Notes under the pieces: model-generated | The model's input: only the letters and a program-made list of their open reading frames with translations | Databases searched by the model: none | Told to the model about the DNA's origin: nothing | Source: Dioscorea cayenensis subsp. rotundata | Lineage: Eukaryota > Streptophyta > Magnoliopsida > Dioscoreales > Dioscoreaceae | Length of the DNA: 64,000 nt | Reading direction: 5' to 3' | Assembly (NCBI RefSeq): GCF_009730915.1 | Contig: NC_052472.1 | Location: 496,001-560,000 of the forward strand | Shown here: one piece after another, positions 48,601 through 60,507 of the stretch | Layout: every line of letters starts with the position of its first letter | Position numbering within the stretch: the first letter of the stretch is position 1 | Program-made: the position numbers and the translations under genes

Positions 48601-49198
48601 GTGTTCAAAAGTTCACCAATCTCGATTAATCAGACCGACACTCAAAAGTTCTTAATAAAGGCGCTCATCTCAAGTTCATGCATCAAACACAGGGTTTTAG
48701 TATTTGGTCTATGAATTTAATTCTTGATTGTGACATGCTGATTGAATGTTCACATTTCACAACGACCAAATCTTTGTTTCTATTTTGCAGCAAACTTTTG
48801 AATTGCCAAAAAGATATAAAGCAGAGAAAAAATACAAAAAGATTAGGAAAGAAGCATTTCCATCTCTCTTTACTGGGTTAGATACATATAAACCATTCAC
48901 AAGATCTGCTTTTCAAACAATGCATTGAAGATACACAAGTGGTGGGGATAACAACCCACAATCCACTGCTTTCCAATGTGTTCATTTTCAAAAGGAGTAC
49001 ACAGCCTAATTTCTTATTGCTTGAATCTGTTGGGGAAAAAAATAATAATTGAGAATGGATCAAGAGCATCAAACAGAATTTAATATACATACAGTTCATA
49101 TAGCTGTCTGTACAATGGAGGCATCCTTCAGCACAATTTCATAAGTACCTGTTGTTTGCTCTTCCGAACCCAATGCAAGTTTGGCTAGGGTAGCATGA
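45600..49198. other. Spacer between bZIP and KIAA0930-like genes
   Basis: No gene seen. Contents: an (AC)n run (45801-45822), a foldback element at 46750-46930, and AT-rich sequence. The last part (about 48600-49198) is probably 3' untranslated sequence of the KIAA0930-like gene. Confidence 0.4.
46750..46930. mobile_element. Foldback/MITE-like inverted repeat
   Basis: The left arm (46751-46817) and the right arm (46856-46928) are imperfect inverted copies: ATTATCGGCCGTTGGATC and CGGCCGACATTGATAAACA on the left match ATTATCAACCGTTGGATC and CGGCCAACATTGATGAACA on the reverse complement of the right. A perfect 28-bp palindrome (46769-46796) centred on GATCGCGATC lies within the left arm. No coding capacity; target duplication not evident. 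Confidence 0.7.
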
Positions 49199-52100
49199 TT
49201 ACATATTCACTGGAGGATTCTCCTAAGCAATCAAGCAAGCACATATTTAATAACAAATAGTAGTGGAACATCTAATATTTGTGAAGTTTTATTAATGGGT
49301 TATACTTGAGGATATAGGAACGATCGACATTCGATAGAAAATATTATTCATTTGTCATATAGAAATAAACATCAGAATAATTTTGACTTCATCAGAAGAA
49401 AACACAAAACAGGCAAATATTCATTGAGAAGCAACATGTAAGCGAAAGCAAATGTACTGATTGAAAGATTTTTGTGGCTGAATTTTAAGGGTACACCATC
49501 AAACAAGAACATAGCAGCAAGTTGAAATAAGAAAGTCAAATCAAGCCCCAAAAGTGTGTACCTTAAACAAAAGATCATGTGCAATATAATCCCAGGGTAA
49601 TGCAATCGACATCAAACAGCATTTAAGTGGGATAAGGTCCACATCAGATTTTCTAGTGGAAGAGGCAGCAGCATAGGCTTGCTTTGCCAAAACAGAAGCA
49701 GCCTCTGCTGCTTTGTGGACAACAGTTCCCAAACCAATTCCCAGACCTTTCTTTGACAATTGAAGAGGTGAAGGAGGCCCAGATATCTGGTGGCTTTGAT
49801 CTGCAGCATGGACAAGCAATAATTCAGTACAGATTAGCAAGCATACCAAAGAATCCAAACTATTAAAAAAAGAAGGCCATGCTTGCACTGAATTTCGGAA
49901 AAACCTTTTTCACTTGTCTGGATCTTCTTTTTTTACTATAACAATGAGCGCTTATTCAATGGTGCTAAAAGCATCAAACTAACATAAACAGAGAATGGGA
50001 AGATAGCTCTTCGTTTTCTTTCCCATTGTTTCAAGCATCTATTTCATAATCAACAAGCACATAGAACTAGGTGTTATTTATTCCAATGAACAATATGACA
50101 TGTTGGCACTCGGGCCTTTCTTGTGCACTTGCAGTTCTTGAGATGGAAGTGCAAGGAAATTTAAACATGCAGCTTAAAGAACTCAACACCATCACCCAAT
50201 ATTCTCAACTCTTTGATAAAAATAAAAAATTAAAAATTAAAAATAAAGAATAACACTTTAAACAGATGAAAGTTGCATTTCTTCACCCAATCTAGTAGAT
50301 ACAAAAGAATAATCCAATCGCCGTAATCAAGCACAACTTTTCAAACTAGGTCATTTTGAATAACACTATCTTTACTCATCTGTACAATGTCAATACAGAA
50401 GAAAAGGACATCCAATGATATTCGCAACTCAAAACAAGTCAAGAATAATCCAGGACATGATCATGGATCTGGCATTCAAGAATTCATATAATATATTCAA
50501 TGAAGCGAAGAACAAAAGTTATATTTTATATAGCAAACAAATGAGACTAGAAGAAAGATATTGGCTTAGATGCTAAAATTAAGATATGATATCAAGTAGG
50601 TAGTTAACTAGCCTGCAATTCCAGATACAGCTACTTCAACCTCCCCCCGCCCTCCAGGGCCCCTCATGTAAATTCGGTCTGTTTTTGCTGGAGAATGGCC
50701 AATTGATAAAAAGCTCCCAAACCTAGACCTTCCAGCTGCAAAGTAAGGCAAATAAATAAAAGTTATACGAATCAGCAAGTAAAACCAGAAGTCTAATTGA
50801 TCATATGGATAAATGCTATATATATATATATATCAATTATCTAGACAAAATAATGTTTGCACATTGTTATGGAAAAATATCAACCCTCATAAATCATGAA
50901 TTATTGTTGAAGCATATATTTCTTTCCTATGGTAGGCATTCACAAAGATCTTCAAGAACTAGAGGTTTTTAGTTTAAGTGAGAAACAACCTCTTCACAAT
51001 GAGATTCTCAAAATTTAGCCATCCCAGACCACTTGCACAAGCATTGTATTAGATGAAAACCACACTTATTATTCAGGCCCGATTCAACCCAAAAGCTTAA
51101 ACTAATAAGATGAAAGACCCTAGTTTAAATATTGAAATCCATATTTACCAAATTAACCAAAGTGGGACTACTCTAATATCCATCTTGATACAAGCTAATT
51201 TATTTTAACTTGCATTGTTATAAAGGAACCAAATAAGCCAAGCTTTGATACCAAATTAAATAAAAACCAAACCTATTATTTGGGCCCGATTCAATCCAAA
51301 AGCTTGAGTTGTAGGATGAGAGGCCTAGAGTTATACAGTTAGATTCATATTTACCAAAAATTAACTCATGTCGGATATTAGTTACTCTAATAAACTGCAC
51401 AGTGGCAAACTACTACCATTCCAACAATACAATTCAACTTCTGAAATCAAATAAAGTAGAAGAGTTTAGGGTTTACACCTCTTATAAACAAGAAACACGC
51501 ATAAATCCAGCGATTACTTAGAAGTACAAAAATGGTGATGACTGATATTACAATAATACCAACTACCAAGACAAGTTTATTGCAAGATCAAATTGATGCC
51601 CAATGCAAGAATACAGCAAAAGCAAGCAATATAAATAGTGAACCCTAATCATGCAACACTACTAAGGGCAAAGGTCAGCTATGAGAAAGGAGCTTGAATT
51701 TGTGAAAGGACATTTAGAGAAGGATACGAACTTAACAAAGACAAGCACATGATACAATTAAAAAGAATGAAAGACATCTGATTACTAAGAATCATCAAAG
51801 GATGATAGTAGGCTAAAAGAAGAACATATAGCTTGCAGAACATGTGCTGCTCTCGAAGACAAACATTTCACATATCATGTGCTCCATTGATATCTGCATA
51901 ACCAAGGTCAAATCCAGGCTTTGCTTCCAATGAATAAAAGCACTTAATTTCCCTTCATGTAACCGTGAAGGATTTCGGACCTAAAATTTCCACATTTCAT
52001 GAAACATAAAAAACAAATTGACAATATATTTGATAGCAATTTAAAATTTTATAAGAAACATACTGGGAATCCAGACAAAATTATAATTTGGCTGAACAAA

Positions 52101-55100
52101 GACATAACAAAAATATGGATCTTTATTATGATTTAATTGAAGAGAATCTTATATGTATGCTCTTAAGTCTTGTATACAACACTAAGTCTGATTTCAGAAT
52201 ATAGAAACTTGAAAGTGAACAAATGTACACCTTCGTATGCTTCTCGGATCATTGGGTAGCTAACAAACCCAGAGAAAAGAGTGATCTGCACTATAATAAG
52301 GACAGAGTTAAGATAGTCTCACACAATCAATATAGTAATATTCACAACGTGTTAATAAAAATAATTGAAGTTATATGATTGAAAAGGATGTTGTTTATAT
52401 CTAATTCTAAGCATCTATACCCATGTCCTTCCATAGAAAACTTGAAAAGCAGGACCAACATTAACTTCTTCCAACCTAAAAGAAATTCTAGTACTTACTT
52501 GGCATCACAAAATAAAAATATTGCTCTAAAAATTTAATTCATCAACCGGATAAAGAGTTCCTACTTCCTGGGCTTTTTTATCTACAGAAGTGTATTCTGA
52601 TTTCTAATAGGATTAATACAAGTGTAAAGAAATTCTTTTTTTTCCATAAAAAGTAATGATTTTCAAAGTCAAAACCTTTGCCTTCTTGGCTTGTCTGTCA
52701 TTGTCAACTAAACCACTTTCAGCAGGCAATGCAGCTCCACCATGTGCATTGAGAAGCACACAGTAGCAGTGATCTGTTTCTGTCAGAACCTGAAAAATGT
52801 TGGAGACGACGTGTAAAACCAAAATAAGAAAAATACAGATGAGACTAGGAAAAGAAGATGGTTATGTGGTCTAACCAGAATGAACAGATTAAATTTACTA
52901 ATCTAAAGGAGATATTAATGAACTCAATAAGATGGCAGGGTGACTACAGAAGGCCATGGATTGAAACCGGCCAAGATTTATGAAAAGTTTCTGTCAACTA
53001 GAAGATATGCACAACCAAACTGCAAGTAGCAAGAAAGATTTGGAAAACTCCTAAAAGTTTGAGAAACTCTTAAGGATTCGGAAAAAAAGGCATCTGGCTG
53101 GTGCCTTCCCAAAACACAAGTACCAGACTTTTGGAATGTAAAACAGACCGAAATATCAAGCTATCAGTCTAAACATGAGGCCAGGAACCTAAACGAAAAG
53201 GAACACCAGCTACACTAGTAGTAAAATAAGTTATGATCAAACATCTTCAGAAAAGAAAATAATTTTTTCTTTTTTTTAACAAATCAACACTGCATTTATA
53301 AAAGATTATTTAGTTTTAACACAAGGAATGACAAGTTAAGATGCTAAATGCAGAAAAAGTTACAATCCAATCATCCTATATCAAGGAAAATGACATCATA
53401 CCACAGCATCAAATGTGTCATCAAAGTCATCAACAGCAAAACAAATATTTGGATAGGCAGGTAATGTTTCTACAGCCTGAAATAATGGAGAATTTGAAGT
53501 CAGAAGCAATAAAAACAGAAAAAACATGCCTGAGTGCTTGCTGCACACATTTTCATGTGTCTATGAGGCAAAAGGAAAATAAATAAATTAACATACCTTT
53601 TTGAAGTCTAACTGAAAATTTACACGACTAGGAGATGCATAGACAGTCTTTACAACCTGTTTGAATGATGATATTTCTTGATAAGAATCAAAATTGTTTT
53701 AGTTTATATTTAGCACAGATTGACGGTGTAAAGAAACTTGATGTGCAGGAGAGTAAAAGGGCAGAAAATTCTAGGATAGCATGCAGCATTTGACATAACA
53801 TATACTATCATTAGGAGTAGACTAGAAATAAATATGATCTCTGCCATCCTCATACCTTGTAAATGGGGGATATCTCTAAATTTTCCCCTTCCTGATGTTT
53901 GCGCAGATCCTGAATACTGTATAATACAGTTATAATAACCTCCATAAAATTCCAATAAAGGTTTAAAGAAAATCATCAAAAATGCATTCAATTACATAAA
54001 AATTACATAGAGAATAACATCCTTCAGAGTAGCAGATAAGATAATTCAATAATATACAGGCCTTTTGAACATCTAAAAACCAGCTCATGCAGGGAAAGAC
54101 TGATTTCTAACTTGATCCAAAACCAAATAGAACAAATTGCATAAGATAATAAGTTAAAATGACATTCTTAAGGGATGACACCAACATCAGGAATCTCAAG
54201 TCTAAAGTTTCTATCAATGAATGGCAATATAATCAAGCATATGAACCAACAAATTACCTGCAAATTGCAACTGTTACACTGAATGATGTATGAGCAATCA
54301 AATTCAAGAAGAAGGAGCGCCTCCAATCAACATCTGTAGGATTTTCACCAAAAACTTTTTCTAGCTGAAGAACAATAAAACCAAGACCCTTGTTATTAAT
54401 GACAGCTAACTTTTAGGAGAACAAACTCACTGAATTACTCATGATAGACAAATTTTTCTTTCATAGATTAAATTTTCAATCCATCAGCTCACCAATGCGC
54501 AAATCACACTTGCTCAATATTGCTTTCAATATTATACCAATAGCTGATTACACCTGCAATACTAACACACCTACTGATTCTTACTTGGCACTTATAAATA
54601 TAGCACGATATTCAAATGTGCTTTTTTAGTGCATTTAGCCTCTGTACAACACTAATCTCTAGTACCAAACAATTGTTTAAGGAATCAAGCTAATTCTATA
54701 GTCTGCAAAAACATGATTAAAAATCTATAAAATCTACAATCACATAATATGTCATGTGTATGATATCCAAGTGAAATATCAGTTATTAAGATTGATATTA
54801 GTTTCCAGTAGTTCATTAAAATTATTCAAACAAAAGCCTATATGTGTCTGGCTTGGATGGATTCCTATAGGTGACTAGTGGTAATTCCCAGAAATTCTAG
54901 AAATGGTCCTATGCTGTTATGCAGACATACGTATGTCTCAGGACTCATGGATTCCTGCTAAAACAAAGTTTAAAAGTATTGTCTAAATAAGAGGAAAACA
55001 AAACCAAGGGCTATGTGTTCCTAATAAAGCAAAAATTATATGCATAAACATTGTATACAAACAAAGCATGAGTTTAGATTGTACATAGAACAATTTCAAT

Positions 55101-55793
55101 CCTATAGATACAGTAATGCACTATTACAATCTAACGTTCACCAACTTGAAATTTTTCTCAAAACAAAACCCATTCATCATCTAAAAGGTACTGATTTTTT
55201 GCTCTCTTTGTGGCATTACTAAGAATTATAAATTCACCAAACAGCTAACACTGAACACATGATATGCCTATTAGATGAACAACAGGAATACCTCAGGAGC
55301 CCACCGCCGAACAAAGAATGGAGGAGCTCCTTCCATGCTATCATTGAATCCATACGCATCCATACTCTGCAAAAACAACAAATTCAGCAAAACTCAGATT
55401 ACAACACAAACCATTTCTTTTGAAAAAAAGAAAAGATAAGAAACGAACTTTACCATATTCTTAACAAAAAAGATCATATCATCTTCTTCCCGTCCCTTCG
55501 ACACTCGGCCCCGAACAAAGTACAAATCGAACACCCGATTCCAGAACCGGGAATCCATCTCCACATCCGACGTCTCCTCATCATCCCCTCTAGCTTCCAC
55601 CAAAGACCTCGAGTGCTTCCTCACCATACTCAACAATTCACATCTAAGAACATTCAACTCCATCCATAACTCGGCAATCACAGCACTAAAAACTACAATT
55701 AAGATGGAAAATCAACTGGAAAGCGGTGAGATACCTGGATGGGGAGTCATCGTCGGAGAAGCCGGACGAGATGGTGATCTCCTTGGCAGCCAT
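49199..55793 (-). CDS. KIAA0930 (DUF2045) family protein
   Basis: Twelve coding exons (minus strand): 55735-55793, 55454-55685, 55292-55366, 54258-54364, 53856-53916, 53597-53656, 53402-53476, 52676-52789, 52231-52285, 50613-50735, 49562-49800 and 49199-49222. They join in phase into 407 residues. Matches to the animal KIAA0930 pattern, from memory: FWNRVFDLYFVRG, EDDMIFFVKNM, VDWRRSFFLNLIAHTSFSVT, KTVYASPSRVNFQ, YPNICFAVDDFDDTFDAV, YMRGPGGRGEVEVAVS and the C-terminal LMSIALPWDYIAHDLLF followed by KENPPVNM. Cellular function is poorly known in any kingdom, so none is assigned. No signal peptide or membrane segment is seen. An out-of-frame ATG in weak context lies 11 bases upstream of the start. 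Intron 10 (49801-50612) appears to use a GC donor. The tiny last exon is supported by agreement with the family C-terminus. Confidence 0.85.
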
Positions 55794-55804
55794 CTCTCGA
55801 GCAT

Positions 55805-56480
55805 GGATCTAGGGTTTAGAGAGAGAGAGAGAGAAGAGAAGAGAGAGAGGTTGAAGGACGCCATGCGGCGCGGGACATGACGAGGTTATTCGGAAACCCG
55901 TACGCCGAACACCAGGGTGTCAATGATTGGGTGTGAGGCACCGAACAGGGAACAGCTTTATGCGATGACATGGCATTTATAGTGGTGTTATTTTACTTTT
56001 TAAACCTTGAAAAAGATGGATATTACTTTGGAGTCACTGATCTACTGTTTTGGTGTGGGCCTAAAACTGGGACCGCTGATTGCATATTGGGCTTTGGGCT
56101 CATACGAACACTGGTTGTCCAGGTTGTCAATGATTGGGTGTGAGGTATCGAACAGGGAACAGCTTTATGAGATGACGTGGCATTGTTAGTGGTTTGGATT
56201 TACTGAACTACTGTTTTGGTGTGGGCCTTGAACTGGGACAAGTGATTGGATATTGGGCTTTGGGCTTTGGGCTCATGCGAACACTGGTTGTCCAGGGTGT
56301 CAATGATTGGTGTGAGGCACCGAACAGGGAACAGCTTATGAGATGACGTGGCAGTGTTAATGGTGTTGTTTTACTTTCTAAACCTTGAAAAAGATGGATA
56401 TTACTTTGGAGTCACTGATCTACTGTTTTGGTGTGGGCCTAAAACCGGGCTTTGGGCTCATGCGATGGGCCATCTTTTGT
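55805..56480. repeat. Promoter-side triple tandem repeat with TGGGCY motifs
   Basis: Three copies start at about 55913, 56120 and 56293, each with GTGTCAATGATTGGGTGTGA, CGAACAGGGAACAGCTTTATG, ATGACGTGGCA and, in copies one and three, AAAGATGGATATTACTTTGG. Unit length is 207 then 173 bp. Each copy includes TGTGGGCCT and TTGGGCTTTGGGCTC, so TGGGCC/T motifs are multiplied. The array begins about 110 bp upstream of the KIAA0930-like start codon and therefore lies in its promoter. Confidence 0.88.
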
Positions 56481-57128
56481 TATAGATCTAGACTCGCACC
56501 AGGGCCCATTAATTCGAGCTTTATATATTAATATGGTCCAGAGAATATATTAACACGGTGAGTTAGATTTCTTTTATTTCTTCTTTAATTTTTTATAATT
56601 TATGTGTTTAGAATTTTTCTCATAATCACTGAAGTGAATAATAACATTTATTTATAAACGGGAGTTGATTCAAATGACAGAGGTTTTGATCATTTAAGCA
56701 AGTGATTTTCAGTTTGAATCTTTATATATAAAAAAGCACCCGTCAACACCAGTTAGAAGATCTATCTTTTTATAAATTTTTTATATCCTGCGAGTTAATG
56801 ACAACATAATAATAATAATAATGCATGATTTTTATTAAAAAGAGATTTTTATAATTTTATAAAAACAAATAAAATGACATAATATTTGTAATTTAAAAAG
56901 AAAAAGGTTATGCTCTTTGGTCTCTTTCCCTTATCTTGGATACCCTTCCTCAAGATTTCTTTTATCTAAAAGTAAAATTACATTAAAGTCCTCATTCTTC
57001 CACTTAATTCTTGTCAAGACTCAAGACCAATGGGACTGTCGGCAAACACATACAATCTAATCACTCTAAAATTTAGCAAAAACCCCCTTCAACTTTGACC
57101 AAATTTTCTTTTCCTTCTCATCATCTTC

Positions 57129-57136
57129 TATTTATA
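57129..57136 (+). promoter_or_regulatory. TATA box candidate of the PSK gene
   Basis: TATTTATA sits about 190 bp upstream of the PSK start codon, before a TTC-rich leader. No upstream ATG intervenes in the part of the leader between 57165 and 57327. Confidence 0.5.
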
Positions 57137-57327
57137 CTCTCCCCCTTACTCCCCATTCTTCACTCCTTTCTTCTTCTTCTTCTTCTTCTTCGTCTTTTGT
57201 CAAGGTACTCTATATTATTCCAAGGTTTAGAACCAAGCTACAAGTTTTGATAGGTATATATAGATATATATATATATATATATATCTGAAATATTAATAG
57301 AGAGAAAGAGGGAAAAGAGAAAGCAGC

Positions 57328-57671
57328 ATGAAGAAGCTCACCATTATTTTTGTGATAACTCTCATTCTCATGGTGGCAATAAACCATGCATCAACCAGGC
57401 CACTTCCACCACTCCCAAAGATAAACAAACAAGAGGTACTCTTTATTTTCTCTTTATATATATATATATATAGATAAATACATTTGTGTGTTTGATATAA
57501 AGTCTTAGTTTGTTTTTATTATTTCTGAAAATAAAGGTGGGAGATGAAGAAGGGTGTGATGGAGTTGGAGATGAAGAGTGTTTGATGAGAAGAACTCTCT
57601 CTGCTCACGTTGATTACATCTATACTCAAGGAAAAGGAAATAAGCATTGTGTGTATGAATTTGGGATGTGA
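57328..57671 (+). CDS. PSK: Phytosulfokine (PSK) precursor
   Basis: Two exons, 57328-57435 and 57537-57671, encode 80 residues. Residues 1 to about 22 form a signal peptide ([20 protein letters not shown]). The conserved block is [20 protein letters not shown], then VDYIYTQ, containing the mature pentapeptide YIYTQ at residues 63-67 with the Asp before it that is needed for tyrosine sulfation. Family role: the secreted precursor is tyrosine-sulfated in the Golgi and cleaved by subtilases; the sulfated pentapeptide binds leucine-rich-repeat receptor kinase PSKR and promotes cell expansion and proliferation. The single intron lies before the conserved Cys region, as in other PSK genes. Odd: 13 residues ([13 protein letters not shown]) follow YIYTQ, longer than the few residues usual in the family. 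Confidence 0.93.
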
Positions 57672-58713
57672 ACATTTGGAATAGAAATATAGTCTTGTTT
57701 TTTTCAATCATGCAAAGCATGAAATAATGTATCAGAGTGGGAGGGATGTTGGAGATGATCTTATAGGATCTTATATGATAATAATAATAATATAATATCA
57801 TTTGAATGTATAGACAAAGGGAGCAATCAATATCATACCATAAACTCCATAGTTTTTTTCCTTTTGGTTTATTTTCTCATAGTGTTTGGGCACTTCTTTT
57901 AAGTATTAAAAATGTGGGACAAAATCATGACATTTTATCTTCTAATGGGGGAGTTTTCTTCCAATAGAAATTAATTATTCCTCATCTCTCTTCAAAACTC
58001 TATCTAAAATGGGATTTAATAAGATTGATTTTTTTCCTTCCTTCTTTTCTTTTAAAAAATTAATTAAAAATTATAAGTTTTTTGTTCCATTATACAACAA
58101 AAAAATAGAAGGTTGTTTTGGTATGATGATGCCTTTCAAATCTCTGAATGCATTTTCTTTACTTATTGTGTTTTAAAAATAAACCAAAAGATTTAATTAT
58201 AAACTGTTTTAAAAAATAATGCTAAAAAAAGCCTTCAATTTTTTTATTAAAATAAATAAACTATAAATTTATTGAAAAAAAAATAGCAAGTACAACAAAA
58301 ACAACATAAAAGAACAACAAGCCCTCAATTTTTATGTTGTAAAATTATTTATAATTTAACATTTTTTTTAAAAATTCAGTGTTCAAATTTTGATTTACAA
58401 ATAAAAAAAAAACCTCTCCATTTACTTTGATATATATAGATTCAACAAATTAAAGTAAATGAATTGACATGGACTTCCATCAGAGAAAATTCTAAGAAAT
58501 TACAAAGTTTGGTGGTACACTAAATATTGACCGACAAAGCTTGATAGATCCATTGAGAAAATATAAACCACACAGAGTGCAAATTTAATACGTTCTATTC
58601 AATGTTGATGTGCAACATTACCTAATTTTTGTAACACTCAGTCATATGAATCTATCAATTTCACAAACATACATATTTTTTTCATACCTAACTCAAGAAT
58701 ATGAAATATCGAT

Positions 58714-58761
<48 letters not shown>

Positions 58762-59014
58762 TTTAATCAAGACAAGAAATATCGTCAAAAGGACAAAATA
58801 AAATACAGAGGTACAAATTATTATCTTTTTCATTCAATCTTGTATAAAATAATGAAAATATCTCAATATATAAACACTAGACTAAAAACGCTAATATATT
58901 ATTTAAATTAATTGTAAATTATTACTTTTATAATTATATAATAGTAAAGATATATTACTTTAATAGAAGATCATTTTTATGATACGTTCGAGGAACGTAA
59001 TCACTTGGATACAA

Positions 59015-59062
<48 letters not shown>

Positions 59063-60507
59063 AAACAACTCACTCGTTTTTGGTTTCCCTCTTTTTAAAA
59101 ATAATCAAATAATTTTACAAAATGCAGATAAGTTGCGTGTTAAAGATGTCACAGACATAGAGTTTATATTTCAACTCAATGATGTCTTTACTCTATGTGA
59201 ACTGAGGTTTGAACTCGCCTATTAAACGGGACATAAACAATTTAAAGAGGAGATTCGGTACCAATTGACTAAGTAGTAATTACAGGCAAATAATCAATGA
59301 TTTAACATATAATTTATGTGGAAATTTTACAAAAGTTTCAAATTATTAATTTAGGGAGGAATAATAAGAAAGGATTGGAGGGTGAGTTGAGGCCAACCAA
59401 CCAGTCACTAGAAAAAGGAAAGAAAACAAACAAGCACTTCATGTGCATAAAAACACACTTTTAGAGTCTTGATTGGAAACCATTCCAAGTGTTTGTGAAA
59501 AAGACAGCACTTGATACATTGAGAACAAGAGAAGGTTTTTAATCAGGGATGTGGTTAATAGTGGGAGCAGTCTAAACACCACTTAATGAATCTTTAATGT
59601 CTAAGTAATGAGTATTATTATATTTGGTCTCTGATATTTCATATAGATCTTTTATGCAAATGGGAGTGCATTATGATTGTGATGTCATGAAGCTTATGAA
59701 TTAGAGTGTTTAACTATTATGATTAAGGATTAATCACATTATTATTTGCTGATATCATCCTTAATTACCCACCCACTTGATTTGTTGATATGTTATTATT
59801 CATCCCTTTCAGGTAGTGTTGTGTTTGGTTGGTAGGATTTTGTGAAAACTATCCATTATTTGGGATTAGGAGGTCTAAAACCATTCATGATCAATTTTGA
59901 GATTTCGGCTTTTGTCCTAATCCCGTGTTTTAGCATTAAAAGTGCATCGATCAGACCTACATCGGCAAAATTCAAGATCAATCACTTGCATATATTTTAT
60001 TTCATACCTGAATTTTCAGCTTAATTTGATGGTACAAAACCCTAAATGAGTTTCATAGAACCACACTTTCAAAAGAAAGAAAAGAACTCAAACACTGTAA
60101 CTCAATTTCACCCACCTCACTTTGTAGATACCTTATGCTTGCAATGATATTCATTTAAATGAGAATCAAAGAGAAGAACAAGATTGTACTAAGAATGAAT
60201 CCGTTACTTTGGAAAAGTAAAAGTTTAACAGCAAGAGCACATCAACGACACGACGGCCTTATATATACAGAGACCATGATCATAAGTTTTTGTAAACAGA
60301 ACTTATTCAGGACATTGACATGGCATTACAGCATCAGAAATTCAAACAAATAGTGCGAAACTTCTGGACATCAGCTCCTCATCAAACCCCTTCTGCAGAT
60401 TACTTAAGGCCTGCCGCCTCTCAGATTTTTCGTTCATCATCTACGGCACAATGGTCACTTATCTTAATACCGACAGTAAAACAAATTGATTAAGCTAGTT
60501 GGCAGCA
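57672..60507. other. Spacer between PSK and BSD genes
   Basis: No gene seen. It holds an (AAT)n run (58714-58759) and a long (TA)n run (59019-59059). The final 200 bases up to 60507 are probably 3' untranslated sequence of the BSD-domain gene. Confidence 0.45.

Noticed and set aside
49109..49190. Open segment ending LGSEEQTTGTYEIVLKDAS as the last exon of the KIAA0930-like gene
   Set aside because: It cannot be joined to the preceding exon in phase, whereas the 24-base exon at 49199-49222 fits in phase and matches the family C-terminus.
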